Below are positions 26,250 through 35,341 of a DNA stretch of 64,000 nt, in pieces (position 1 is the first letter of the stretch; each line of letters begins with the position of its first letter). The translations under genes and the position numbers were made by a program. The notes beneath the pieces are model-generated. The model worked only from the letters and a program-made list of their open reading frames with translations. It was not told where the DNA came from and made no database searches. The stretch comes from Leptospira ainlahdjerensis. GTDB lineage: Bacteria; Spirochaetota; Leptospiria; Leptospirales; Leptospiraceae. Location of the stretch: NCBI RefSeq assembly GCF_016919175.1, contig NZ_JAFFPU010000044.1:180129-244128 (forward strand), written 5' to 3'.

Positions 26250-27845
26250 TTGTTACGAAAGCATCGAATTCAGAAAGATAGGGAAAAAATAAGAATCAAA
26301 AAGAGAATCCTCTTTTTGCTTTTTGCAATCATTCCGCTCTTTATGGTTCTAATTCTCATCTATGAGACTCGAAAGTTAGAAAGCGACCTTTATCGGATCG
26401 TAGGAATGAGGGCCCGCGCAATACAGGACTATCTTCATCAAGTGAGCAATCAAAGCCGCGCTCTTGGATTGTCGGTAACGGATTATATGATATTCCACGA
26501 AGATTCTCCATCGAATCCCAAAATTCTTAAAAAGATGAAGGACTTTCCGAATCTGGATCGATTCGGAATTTCAATATACAACGGTTCTAAAAGAGACGTG
26601 GCGTTTGCAGGTACGTTAACAGCGGTAGGATCCACTCAAAAAGTAAATTCTTCTTTGTTAAAAGAGCTCGAAGCGGTTTTGAGTTTGGGCGGACAGTTTG
26701 AGACCTTGGTCGAAAAACAACCGGAGGTGGTCTGGGCGTATTATCTTTCGAAGCAGCAATTTCTTTACTTTACGCCTAACACCGGTAAGGCCGCAAATTT
26801 TCAATTCACGGATGAACTTTATACGAGACCTTTTTGGCTTCAAGCCGAACCGAAGGCGAATCCAGATGGGCTTCAGATTATTACCGAATTGTACGAAGAT
26901 ATCAATGAAAAGGGATTGATGATCACGATCGCGGAACCCGTTTACTACCGCGGTCAATTTATGGGAGTCGCTTCGCTTGATATCGGATTGGATATGATGA
27001 AAAGAATTCTCGAAACCGGAGACGGTATTGGTGAAAGTATGCTCATCGACGAACACCGTCACGTAATCGCGACAACCGGTAAAGACGACTTTCGAGCTTT
27101 GCAGAAAATTCAAATTCCGGAAATTCCCCTTTCGCAGCCTTTATTCAGAAAGGATCTTACTTACTGGGCATCCTTTGAAGTAAAGCCGGGCGAGGTCTAT
27201 CTCATTCATAAAATCGAAGTGTTCGATTTCGTTCTTTACATCATCAGAGGTTTACTGCCGATTTGGGGACTGGTTTGCGCTTTAGCAGTAGTATTGATTT
27301 TGTATCTACAGCTCCGATCTTCTATCGAACAAATCGCAACCTTGATACATACGGATCCTTTGACCGGAATTTCAAATCGAAGGGGATTCTTAAAATTAAC
27401 TCAGAGATCGCTCGCGATCAGCAGTCGTCATGGTCAGACCTGGACGATTTTGATGTTGGATATCGATCATTTCAAATCGGTAAACGATCAATATGGTCAT
27501 GAAGAAGGCGACCGAATTCTTGTAAAGGTCGCACAAATTTTGAGTTCATGCGTTCGACAGACGGATGCGGTTTGTCGCTGGGGCGGGGAAGAGTTTGCCA
27601 TTTTTCTCTTTGGGGCCAATCCGGAAGATTCGATGAATATCGCGGAACACTTGCGTGAAGAGGTGGAGCAGAAAGTTTTACTTCAGAATGGAAATTCGGT
27701 GACCGTAAGTATCGGGATCTCCGAAGGCCGGGGAGGAAAACACGGTTTGGAAGAATCTTTTTCTCATGCAGATCAAGCCTTGTATCGAGCCAAGACTACT
27801 GGACGCAATCGAGTCTGTGCCTTCGATCCGATTCGTTCTTTTTGA
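26250..27845 (+). CDS. membrane-bound diguanylate cyclase (Cache + GGDEF)
   Basis: 531 residues starting at a TTG with GAGGAG 8 bases upstream. A membrane helix (about 24-44) is followed by a periplasmic Cache-type sensor (about 50-330, with RPFWLQAEPKANPDG and ITIAEPVYYRGQFMGVASLD), a second helix (about 340-360) and a GGDEF domain (about 375-525). The active-site loop reads GGEEF, and RQTD stands exactly 5 residues upstream as the inhibitory I-site. It should make c-di-GMP from GTP in response to an extracellular ligand and be feedback-inhibited by product. A strong hairpin follows at 27928-27965. Confidence 0.95.
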   Translation: MLRKHRIQKDREKIRIKKRILFLLFAIIPLFMVLILIYETRKLESDLYRIVGMRARAIQDYLHQVSNQSRALGLSVTDYMIFHEDSPSNPKILKKMKDFPNLDRFGISIYNGSKRDVAFAGTLTAVGSTQKVNSSLLKELEAVLSLGGQFETLVEKQPEVVWAYYLSKQQFLYFTPNTGKAANFQFTDELYTRPFWLQAEPKANPDGLQIITELYEDINEKGLMITIAEPVYYRGQFMGVASLDIGLDMMKRILETGDGIGESMLIDEHRHVIATTGKDDFRALQKIQIPEIPLSQPLFRKDLTYWASFEVKPGEVYLIHKIEVFDFVLYIIRGLLPIWGLVCALAVVLILYLQLRSSIEQIATLIHTDPLTGISNRRGFLKLTQRSLAISSRHGQTWTILMLDIDHFKSVNDQYGHEEGDRILVKVAQILSSCVRQTDAVCRWGGEEFAIFLFGANPEDSMNIAEHLREEVEQKVLLQNGNSVTVSIGISEGRGGKHGLEESFSHADQALYRAKTTGRNRVCAFDPIRSF

Positions 27846-27927
27846 TTCAGATTATATCCTGGAAAGAACGGAATCCCACGTCGGGTTATGATAGAAAGTG
27901 TAGAAGGGAACTCACTCTATTGTACTC

Positions 27928-27965
27928 GTCTATCAGGTTAGAAGTAAAACGTTAACCTGATAGAC
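27928..27965 (+). terminator. 13-bp inverted repeat after the diguanylate cyclase gene
   Basis: GTCTATCAGGTTA (27928-27940) pairs perfectly with TAACCTGATAGAC (27953-27965) around a 12-nt loop, followed by AATTTTCG. It is a likely terminator of the cyclase transcript, although the T run is short. Confidence 0.65.
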
Positions 27966-28420
27966 AATTTTCGAACTTTTTTCTCTTTGTTTCGCTCCTC
28001 TTTGTTTTTCCCAAAACTCTTTTTCATTCTTCCAGGAATTTGGCTTCGAATTCTTAAAAACCAATCTTAGGTATTGTCTCAAGAACTGAAACCGTGGGAA
28101 CTCCTCATTGGCATCGAAACAAAGAGAGGTTTGTTGGAAGACCCTCTAACCGTTTCAAAGGTGCGATCCGTGGGAACTCCTCCGTTTTCAATCGAATGTC
28201 GCGGTATCGAGAAACGAAAGACGGAGAAATGGAAGGCTCTTGTAGGAGCTTCTGCAAATCTCCTTTCCGGCCTTGGGATAAGCTCTTGTAATTAAATTCA
28301 ACTTATAACGAGAAGAGATAAATTTCTGAATTTAGTTTAGAATGAATCCAGTTTTTTGAGTGCCTTCCACGGGAACTTTGAAAGCAACCAGCTCCTATAT
28401 CTCCATAGAAATCCCTGTAT

Positions 28421-28464
28421 CTATTTGGCTAATTTGCATTCATTAGCCAAATAGATTTTTTTTT
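28421..28464 (+). terminator. isolated intrinsic terminator
   Basis: CTATTTGGCTAAT (28421-28433) pairs perfectly with ATTAGCCAAATAG (28442-28454) around an 8-nt loop, followed directly by a run of nine T. The polarity is plus strand, yet no plus-strand gene ends within 570 bp upstream. Confidence 0.75.
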
Positions 28465-28766
28465 ACGAATCCGTTTTCAAGACTTAGATTTCAATTCAGA
28501 GATTCTTCGAAATTTTTTCCGGAAACCTTATTTAAATCGGATTCTGATTTCATCTTTTCTCTTTTTTGATTTCAGGGTCTGCCCCAATATCGGAAGTCGT
28601 GGGAACTCCTCACTTTACGATCGAAGGATCAACCTCGTGAAAAAATAGGAACAAAAAGTGAACGGCTCTTTGTAAGAATTCCTACAAAAATGCAATAAGC
28701 AAAGGATTTGTAGGAACTGTAACAGATTTTCAATCGCTGAACGACGTTGAATTTGAGAGTTGGAGG

Positions 28767-28803
28767 TCGGGCATAAAAAATCAAAAGAATTTTTTATACC
28801 CGA
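28767..28803 (-). terminator. hairpin after the 28840 AraC-type gene
   Basis: TCGGGCATAAAAAAT (28767-28781) pairs with ATTTTTTATACCCGA (28789-28803) with one mismatch. The AT-rich stem provides a U-rich end on the minus strand. It lies just past the stop of the gene at 28840. Confidence 0.7.
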
Positions 28804-28839
28804 TTCGAAAAGAGTTTCGGTGGTTTTTTGTAAGGATTT

Positions 28840-29988
28840 TTAGTTCTGTGAATTGACCAATTTTCTAAACTCCCGAGGCGACTTTCCCGTAAATTTTACG
28901 CAAGCTCTATGAAAGGAAGAAGCCGAGTTGAATCCACATTCTAAAGCGATCTGTAAAAGATTCATATGAGATTTGTTTTTGAGATTTCTCTTTACGTCCT
29001 CGATTCGATGCATGTTTAGAAAGTCGGCGAACTTCATAGACATGTGTTTGTTGATATAATACGAAGCCTGATGTGTGGAAAGGCCGAGATAGGAAGCGAA
29101 GTCCGGTAGTCGTAATTCTTCATCCGCATAACCTCGAATTTGTAGGAATGCTTGGACTCTTTCTTCTATTTTACTTAACTCCACACCTTCTAAGATGTTT
29201 CGACTTGGTTCCGGAACCGAGTCTTCCTCTTCGAAAAATCCGGGGGATTCATTTGGAATATCCTTTGCAATTATCATTTCTTCCGCTTTTAATTCTCCAT
29301 TCACTTTATGAAAAAGGAAAGGATAGATTCTCTCAAGTAAGGTTACGTAGGCTAACAGAATCCCCGGTATCAGTTCCGAAAACAAAAGTATCTTCGTGGA
29401 TTGCAGAATTGTTCCCGTAAAATCCAAAAACAGGGAAACGGAAATCAGGAAAATGATAAAAGGGAAGTGATAGAATTGGCGTTCTTTCCGCGTTTTGTAA
29501 ATCGTAACACAAGACCAGACGAAGGTATAGAGTACGATGCAGATCGCGATTCCATCACAAAGACAAATATAAACGACACTCGGAATCAAAAAGGAAAGAA
29601 GAATGGTCAGTGGAAGAATTCCGATCATCCGTTTGCAGAAAAACCAGGGATTTTCCATTTCTCCAAGTAGGAACTTCACACAGATGAGAACCGCAGAACA
29701 CGCGTAGAGAACGAGTCCGAAGTAAAATCCTAATTCGACCGGGTCTTTCAACAACCGCGGATCCGTCTCTTGAGGAAAAAGGATTTTGTTGTTCGTCATC
29801 AAAAATACACTTACGCTCAATAAGATGGTTCCGTATGCCTTGCTGAATTCGTTTCTTTTTTCTCCGTACAACCTGGAAATGGCCATGGTCATTCCGGTCC
29901 CAACTCCAGCCGCGTGTGTGTAAAACAAATTCACTTCCGAAAAACCCGCAAATGACATGATATCCGATAGAAGATTCAAGTTAAACAT
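28840..29988 (-). CDS. 7TM-AraC family transcription regulator (paralogue 1)
   Basis: 382 residues. The first ~230 carry about seven hydrophobic helices (a membrane sensor), then an acidic linker ([11 protein letters not shown]), then an AraC/XylS helix-turn-helix pair: [17 protein letters not shown] and [28 protein letters not shown]. Membrane-tethered AraC regulators of this shape are expanded in Leptospira; their ligands are unknown. It shares layout and C-terminal motifs with the next gene on the same strand (30238-31347), a tandem duplication. A 249-bp gap with a hairpin separates them, so they are probably separate transcripts. Confidence 0.9.
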   Translation of the reverse strand: MFNLNLLSDIMSFAGFSEVNLFYTHAAGVGTGMTMAISRLYGEKRNEFSKAYGTILLSVSVFLMTNNKILFPQETDPRLLKDPVELGFYFGLVLYACSAVLICVKFLLGEMENPWFFCKRMIGILPLTILLSFLIPSVVYICLCDGIAICIVLYTFVWSCVTIYKTRKERQFYHFPFIIFLISVSLFLDFTGTILQSTKILLFSELIPGILLAYVTLLERIYPFLFHKVNGELKAEEMIIAKDIPNESPGFFEEEDSVPEPSRNILEGVELSKIEERVQAFLQIRGYADEELRLPDFASYLGLSTHQASYYINKHMSMKFADFLNMHRIEDVKRNLKNKSHMNLLQIALECGFNSASSFHRACVKFTGKSPREFRKLVNSQN

Positions 29989-30164
29989 GGGGATGCACCT
30001 CCTCTTTTATGTTCCTGCATGAGTTTGAGGAGAGTTTAACGCGTTTCGCTCCCGGATGCGTCGGCAAATATAATTGGAAATTGTTGAAATTATAAAAATA
30101 AGAATATTCTATTTTAGAATTTAATTTAATCGGAAATAAATTCTATAAATTATAGACTTAGGAA

Positions 30165-30208
30165 GGTTTTCTTACCGATTCGAATATCGAAATTCGGTAA
30201 GAAAATCC
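30165..30208 (-). terminator. long hairpin between the two AraC-type genes
   Basis: TTTTCTTACCGA (about 30167-30178) pairs perfectly with TCGGTAAGAAAA (30194-30205) and the stem extends with one bulge. It lies just past the stop of the 30238 gene, so it probably terminates it and insulates the downstream paralogue. Confidence 0.6.
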
Positions 30209-30237
30209 TAGGAAACGGAATTTTCGAAGAGGGTTGT

Positions 30238-31347
30238 TCAGTTTTTCAGTTGAACGTCATGGATGGATTGATAGTGGATGATTCTCGGTTGTGATTCCCG
30301 AAATTGTTTCGGAGACATTCCGGTTTCCTTAAAAAAAGCCTTATAAAAAGAAGAATTGGAATTGAACCCGACGGCGATTCCAACGGAAACCACCGAACGA
30401 TTCGGGTCGTTGATCAGCATCGATTTGGCTTCTTCCACTCGAAATCGATTGATGTAATTATTAAAATTGATTCCTAAATGATTGTTCAGAAAAAAAGAAA
30501 GTTGATGTACCGAGATACCCAGTTCTTCCGAAAGATCGGGGAGTCGGATCTCCTCATCCAGATAAATTCTTTCTTCTTTCACCATGTGCGCGAGTTTTTC
30601 TTCCAGTGCGTGAATGTCAATGTCATGGAGAAGGGAACGTTTCGACAGGGTTTTGTTGGGTTCGATTTCCGGAAATTCCATCATTTTCGGAAAAAGAAGC
30701 GTCATAAAATAATAAAAAATCAGTACAAAGGTAGTGTGAACGCTGGAAAGAAGAATCAAGGATTTGTTCTCCAGGAGGATACCCGCGATTTCTAACGGAA
30801 TGCAGAGGGAAATAACGATCACGAGAAGAAGGATGATTCTAAAATTTACTTTGGAGAGGAGATATTCTCGATCCCTCCAAACGTTTACGATCGCAATCGT
30901 AAAATAAACAAAAACATAAAGATCCGCCAGAAAAAGAAAGATAGAGAGTTCTTGGCTCTGCGGCTGCTCGTAAAAGGTAGCGATCGGAATCGCGAGCAAA
31001 AAAGGCCCCAAAAAGTTCCAATAATAGTAAAGGGGGAGTTCCGTATATTTACGGAAAATCATCGAAGAAATGAGAAAAACGAAGGTTCCGCTGGCGGCTA
31101 ACGCAATGATATCGATTAGAAATAAGAACTTGGAAAGCCAGAGATGACTGACCAGACGTAGGCTATTTTCATCGATTGCTTGGAAAACCGCCGTTAAAAT
31201 TAACACATACGATATCAGATGATCGATTTGTTTTTTGGCTCGAATCCAATTTCCAATTCCCAGAATCAAAGCAAATCCGGCACCGAACCGAATGAGGCTG
31301 ATCGAAAACGTTTCATTTAAGAATGAATCTAAATCAATATTCACCAT
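30238..31347 (-). CDS. 7TM-AraC family transcription regulator (paralogue 2)
   Basis: 369 residues with about seven hydrophobic helices over the first ~225, then an AraC-type DNA-binding domain (LGISVHQLSFFLNNHLGINF, GIAVGFNSNSSFYKAFFKETGMSPKQFR). The DNA-recognition parts resemble paralogue 1 while the membrane halves diverge, suggesting related targets but different cues. An AT-rich 890-bp spacer precedes it. The ATG is used as start; no strong ribosome binding site is evident. Confidence 0.9.
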   Translation of the reverse strand: MVNIDLDSFLNETFSISLIRFGAGFALILGIGNWIRAKKQIDHLISYVLILTAVFQAIDENSLRLVSHLWLSKFLFLIDIIALAASGTFVFLISSMIFRKYTELPLYYYWNFLGPFLLAIPIATFYEQPQSQELSIFLFLADLYVFVYFTIAIVNVWRDREYLLSKVNFRIILLLVIVISLCIPLEIAGILLENKSLILLSSVHTTFVLIFYYFMTLLFPKMMEFPEIEPNKTLSKRSLLHDIDIHALEEKLAHMVKEERIYLDEEIRLPDLSEELGISVHQLSFFLNNHLGINFNNYINRFRVEEAKSMLINDPNRSVVSVGIAVGFNSNSSFYKAFFKETGMSPKQFRESQPRIIHYQSIHDVQLKN

Positions 31348-32237
31348 AACTCTTCATGTTCTATTTTGTTATTTTTTGATTTCTTTGTATGAAAAACTAA
31401 AGCAAATCTTTTATAAAATCAAAATACATTAAATTCTTATTTTTGAAAAGAAGAAATTAAATTTTAAAACGAATTCTATTTATTCTTCGCAAATTTTATA
31501 AAAAATAGATCATTCTATTTTTAAATAATAAGATTACGATCTGATTTTAAGTTACAATATAAAAAATGAATATTAAAGTATTATTGTTATTTGAGACATT
31601 TATATATAGAATCAAACTTTTTGTCGTAAGAATCAGATACTTTTATGAATAAAAAATTAAACGTCCGACACGAAATTTACTTTGGTTGGTTCTGATTATA
31701 ATGTGCATGCTAGCGTTTTTAAATGATGATTGTTCATATTTTAAACCGAAGAAAGTCGTATCTGTAAAATTATTTCTTTTTTAGGAGGGGAGATGCGGAT
31801 TCCAAAAACTGCAATTCAAATGGTAAAAAAAGATTCTTCAAAATCCAAATTGTCTTGCGCGAAAATTTATAATTTTAGCGGGAATTAGTTTTCCAAAAAT
31901 ATTTGTAAGAAGAATCCGATTCTTTGGGAATTTATTGATTCTTACTGAAATTCAAAAATAAATCTGACTTCAATTTATATTTTGGAAAGAAAATTTAAAT
32001 ATAGAAGAATTAGGTCAGTTTTCAAAGGACAGTTTTGACAAAAAAATAAAACTATGAATTTTAAAAAGAAACTTCTCGGATTCTATAAAAATCCAAACAA
32101 AAATTACTGAAGGCCCATTCAAAAAATAGAAAATTTGAGTTTCTACATTTGCGGTGAGTGATGCTCATTTTTGATTTGCGTATTCCTTAGGTTATAAAGT
32201 GAAAGGAAAGAGACGTAGATTACTGTAAAATTTCAGA
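31348..32237. other. very AT-rich intergenic region
   Basis: Almost 900 bp, clearly more AT-rich than the flanks, especially 31420-31660. It holds one small frame with a strong ribosome binding site (31793-31888) and otherwise no supported gene. It should contain divergent promoters for the AraC-type gene and the EAL gene. The base bias could mark a degraded or foreign insertion, but I see no boundaries. Confidence 0.45.
31793..31888 (+). CDS. possible 31-residue peptide with consensus Shine-Dalgarno
   Basis: The sequence AGGAGGGGAG directly precedes an ATG that opens a 31-codon frame ending in TAG. The peptide is basic in the middle (MVKKDSSKSKLS) with one Cys and no membrane helix. The ribosome binding site is among the strongest in the window, which is the only reason to list it. 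It could be a real small protein, a leader, or the broken 5' end of a lost gene. No relatives can be named. Confidence 0.3.
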   Translation: MRIPKTAIQMVKKDSSKSKLSCAKIYNFSGN

Positions 32238-33836
32238 ATGCTTTCTCGATTTCATGATGTTCCTTTGGATCGCGATCTCGACCCTCGAACCTACAGTTAT
32301 GCGTTGTATAACTTCGAAGGAGATCTTCTCTATTCGGATGCAGATTACGATTCCCTTCGGAAGTTGGATTCAAAGTTGCAACGAGCGATCGAAAGATTTT
32401 TGGAATATGGAAATCTCTATGCACACGGAGCCGGGATTCGAAAAGTTAGGAGGGAACGTCGGATCCAATTGATCGTTCGTTCGGCTTTGGATCGAGTTTA
32501 CAAGGTTAATTTTGAAATCAATTCTAAGAGTAAGGTAGTTTTGGTCCATATTGAGTCTACGACACAGGCCTCGATCAATTCCGAAAAAAGCCGACTTCAG
32601 AGATTTCGTTCTCTGAGAAACAATTTACTCCGTTCTCTCAAATTGCAGAGTACCTATTTTTATCTCGTAAATATCGAAATTTACAATCATCCCTTTTTGC
32701 ATCAATTTGAGAATCAGATCTATGAGGCCGTTTTTTTGGATTTACACGCAGAATTTCTAACGATCACGAATTCTCAAAATTTAGGCTTTCGAGTTTCGAC
32801 AAATCAGATTTTCTTTTCCTACCAGATCAATAAGCCAGATGTGGATATCAATTGGATTCCATCGAGTTTGATTTCCTATATGAAAAATACGATTCAAGTG
32901 GAAGGATATGAATTCCATCTCAAACTTTCTATCGGCGGATATCACACTGCGGAACCGAATGCGGCGCCTCTCCAGATTCTTCGGGGACTTAGAAACAACT
33001 TAAATCAAGTCATCGAATATCCTTTCAGTCGTTATGCGACGGAAAGTCAGAACGATTCTTCTCAGATGATCGCAACGTATTTGTCCTTGAGAAATTCGGT
33101 TCACAAAAAAGAACTTTTTCTTCAGTATCAGCCGATTCTCTCCGCGGATACGAGAACCTTGCATTCTTTGGAAGCCCTTTCTCGCTGGAATCAAACCGAA
33201 AAAGGAATGATCAGCCCCGATATTTTCATTCCTCTTGCAGAAGAATCGGGTTTGATCAGTTCCATCGGATCCTGGGTGATTCACAAAGCGCTTCGAGATT
33301 TTACGGAATTGAAACGGAAGAATCCGTCTTCGAACTTTATTTGTTCGATCAATGTGTCTCCGTTTCAGCTCAAGAATCCGGAATTTGCGGACAATCTTAT
33401 ATTCTATTTTTCTAACTTAAATCTTCCTCCGCCTTCGGTCATCTTGGAAATTACGGAGAGCCGTTATGAAGAGACACCTCTGATCATAGAACAAATGTCC
33501 ATCTTGCGAAAATTCGGTTTTCAAATTGCGATCGATGATTTTGGGGTGGGGAATTCTAACTTTTCAAGGATTGAAAAGATCGAAAGCGATTACGTAAAAT
33601 TAGATAAGAGTTTGATCTTGGGGACCGATTCCAATGCGAGCAAAAGGAGTGTTCTCAGGGCGATCTCGCAGGTTTTACTTTCTCTGGGTAAAAAGACCGT
33701 CTTTGAAGGAATCGAAAACACGACCTTGGAAAAAATTGCAATCGATTGCGGCGCAAATTATCTGCAGGGATTTCTTTATGGGAAACCTTCCAATCTTTAC
33801 GATCTTCCGTTTCTTACTCTTTCGGATGTGAAGTGA
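32238..33836 (+). CDS. EAL-domain c-di-GMP phosphodiesterase with degenerate GGDEF
   Basis: 532 residues, no membrane helices. The N-terminal ~110 residues are PAS-like at best, residues ~120-265 resemble a decayed GGDEF domain (NQIFFSYQI in place of GGDEF; LSIGGYHTAEP near the end), and ~285-525 is an EAL domain with intact motifs: SLEALSRW, CSINVSPFQL, ILEITESRYEE, IAIDDFGVG, VKLDKSL, FEGIEN and YLQGFLYGKP. All metal and general-base residues seem present, so it should hydrolyse c-di-GMP. It lies 4.4 kb from the diguanylate cyclase at 26250, an opposing activity. No clear ribosome binding site precedes the ATG. Confidence 0.9.
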   Translation: MLSRFHDVPLDRDLDPRTYSYALYNFEGDLLYSDADYDSLRKLDSKLQRAIERFLEYGNLYAHGAGIRKVRRERRIQLIVRSALDRVYKVNFEINSKSKVVLVHIESTTQASINSEKSRLQRFRSLRNNLLRSLKLQSTYFYLVNIEIYNHPFLHQFENQIYEAVFLDLHAEFLTITNSQNLGFRVSTNQIFFSYQINKPDVDINWIPSSLISYMKNTIQVEGYEFHLKLSIGGYHTAEPNAAPLQILRGLRNNLNQVIEYPFSRYATESQNDSSQMIATYLSLRNSVHKKELFLQYQPILSADTRTLHSLEALSRWNQTEKGMISPDIFIPLAEESGLISSIGSWVIHKALRDFTELKRKNPSSNFICSINVSPFQLKNPEFADNLIFYFSNLNLPPPSVILEITESRYEETPLIIEQMSILRKFGFQIAIDDFGVGNSNFSRIEKIESDYVKLDKSLILGTDSNASKRSVLRAISQVLLSLGKKTVFEGIENTTLEKIAIDCGANYLQGFLYGKPSNLYDLPFLTLSDVK

Positions 33837-34345
33837 AAAAAATCAGGAATGCAATGGGCAATCTAAAAAGGATACTAAAACCGAGAAAAGTATCTGTGAG
33901 AGTTCTTCCAGCATTCTCCATTTTGTCATCTTTTGTTTTTTGAGTGATAGTCTTTCCGTTTTAAACGAATTCCCACGGTTTTCGGTTAGGAGATAAGTTC
34001 TCAGTTAAAGTGCCCCATAACGTAGATTTTACGTTAGCCCTTATCGATTTTCGCATATTTTTGTTAGGCGAAGTAGGAACTCATACAATTTCATTTCCTC
34101 TTTGTAAAAGGAAGGGCGCCAATAGTAAAAAAGTGTTCCTTTTATAGAATGCGGCGAACATTCTTCGGAATCGATCTATTCTATAAGCATCGAGCTTCGG
34201 AATGGAAATTCTATGAAATTCCTTCTTCGGCTTATTGTTTGAACAAGACCGCATAACGTGATTTCCAATTTGATGATTTAAGAATCATTTCAAAAATTCA
34301 TTATGGCGGCTTGTGCGAAAGAATATCGATTGAGTGAGGGTGCAA
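33837..34345. other. intergenic spacer
   Basis: About 500 bp with no supported gene. GAATTCCCACGG near 33969 belongs to the scattered short repeat family. It should contain the promoter for the STAS-like gene. Confidence 0.4.
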
Positions 34346-34798
34346 ATGCAAGTTAGCAACGAATTTGTTCTATTCGATGTGCGAGGAGCTTCCACAAAGA
34401 CAATGTGGATCAAACTCTCCGGCTCCGTGGACAATCGTTCCATCGTGAACGTTAGAGATGTGATTTTGTCCGTTTTGGACGATTTTCCAGGAATTTATAT
34501 TCTGGATCTCAGTCGAATTGAAAACGAGGATTTTCCAAATCTTACAAACTTTCGGAAGATGATCGCCGATTCAATCCGTATCAATCAAAATTGTATTCTT
34601 CTCTCTGAAAGTAGGAAGTTGGAATTGTGGATCGAAAACTATACGATCTTTAACGGAACCTATTTGGCAAAGAATTCCAAAGAGTTGAATCAACTGATTG
34701 AGAAACGGTTGGATCAGAATTTTCTTTTTGCAAATGTTTCTTCCGAAGAACCGGACATTCGTTTGCATTTAGACTACTTGATTCAAGACGGTTCTTGA
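34346..34798 (+). CDS. STAS-like protein, anti-sigma-antagonist fold
   Basis: 150 residues from the ATG at 34346, with GAGG 7-8 bases upstream; an earlier GTG (34334) is less likely. The order MWIKLSGSVDNRSIVNVRDVI, then GIYILDLSRIENEDFPNLTNF, resembles a STAS domain, but the usual D-S-S/T phosphoserine loop reads ENEDFP, so it would not be controlled by serine phosphorylation in the classical way. A C-terminal extension follows. It is convergent with the SpoIIE-STAS operon ending at 34934, which makes a functional link plausible but unproven. Confidence 0.55.
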   Translation: MQVSNEFVLFDVRGASTKTMWIKLSGSVDNRSIVNVRDVILSVLDDFPGIYILDLSRIENEDFPNLTNFRKMIADSIRINQNCILLSESRKLELWIENYTIFNGTYLAKNSKELNQLIEKRLDQNFLFANVSSEEPDIRLHLDYLIQDGS

Positions 34799-34933
34799 CC
34801 CAAGAAGAGGGTTTTGATTCTTATGTTTTTGAAAATTGAAAAGTCCCGTCCGGATTTGGAATCGACGGGCTTTGTACGATCCACCTACTGCTCAATCGAG
34901 AGTAGGTTTTTTAGGAAAGAAAGACTTTGAATT

Positions 34934-35332
34934 TTAGTAACTCAAGGTTTTATCGACGGCCGCATCCAAGTCGATAGTCATCGAGATCAGTTTGTCCAAT
35001 CGTGTGAGCTCGAAAATTTTCATGATGGAACTCGGAATCGAATAAAGAATCAATCCACCCTTTACCTGTTTCATCAATCGTGCCTGTGTGCTGATCAAAG
35101 CAGCGAGGCCGGACGAATCGATATGTGTCACTTCGGAAAGATCTAGAAGAAGCAAAGTGTCCCCACCGTCGATTCTTTCGGAAAAAACGTCTTTCAATTT
35201 TTTTGAGGAGAAAATATTAATTTCTCCTTTTGCCTTTATGACGCTGATATTCGGTTTGAGTATGTGATGTACATGAGAGTTTTTTACGACCTCTACGGAA
35301 AGTTCATCTTTCGAGTTGTTGGTTGTTTCCAT
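34934..35332 (-). CDS. STAS-domain anti-sigma factor antagonist
   Basis: 132 residues. STAS domain with VIKAKGEINIFSSKKL and LLLDLSEVTHIDSSGLAAL, where the Ser pair holds the usual phosphorylation site. Such proteins release an anti-sigma factor when dephosphorylated. It is the last gene of a four-gene operon whose first gene encodes a SpoIIE-type phosphatase, its natural partner. No serine kinase/anti-sigma (RsbW-type) gene is visible in the window, so the kinase must lie elsewhere. The start at 35332 is 9 bp after the upstream stop. Confidence 0.93.
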   Translation of the reverse strand: METTNNSKDELSVEVVKNSHVHHILKPNISVIKAKGEINIFSSKKLKDVFSERIDGGDTLLLLDLSEVTHIDSSGLAALISTQARLMKQVKGGLILYSIPSSIMKIFELTRLDKLISMTIDLDAAVDKTLSY

Positions 35333-35341
35333 TGTATATTC

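Larger units (their letters stand above)
27846..28839. other. repeat-rich spacer, ~1 kb
   Basis: No supported gene. It holds a 13-bp inverted repeat (27928-27965), several GTGGGAACTCCTC elements (about 28095, 28170, 28600), an isolated intrinsic terminator (28421-28464) and a terminator for the minus-strand AraC-type gene (28767-28803). The 73-codon frame at 28074 runs through these repeats and is not called. Confidence 0.5.

Noticed and set aside
28074..28295. 73-codon plus-strand frame
   Set aside because: It is built from GTGGGAACTCCTC repeat units, has no ribosome binding site and no family signal.
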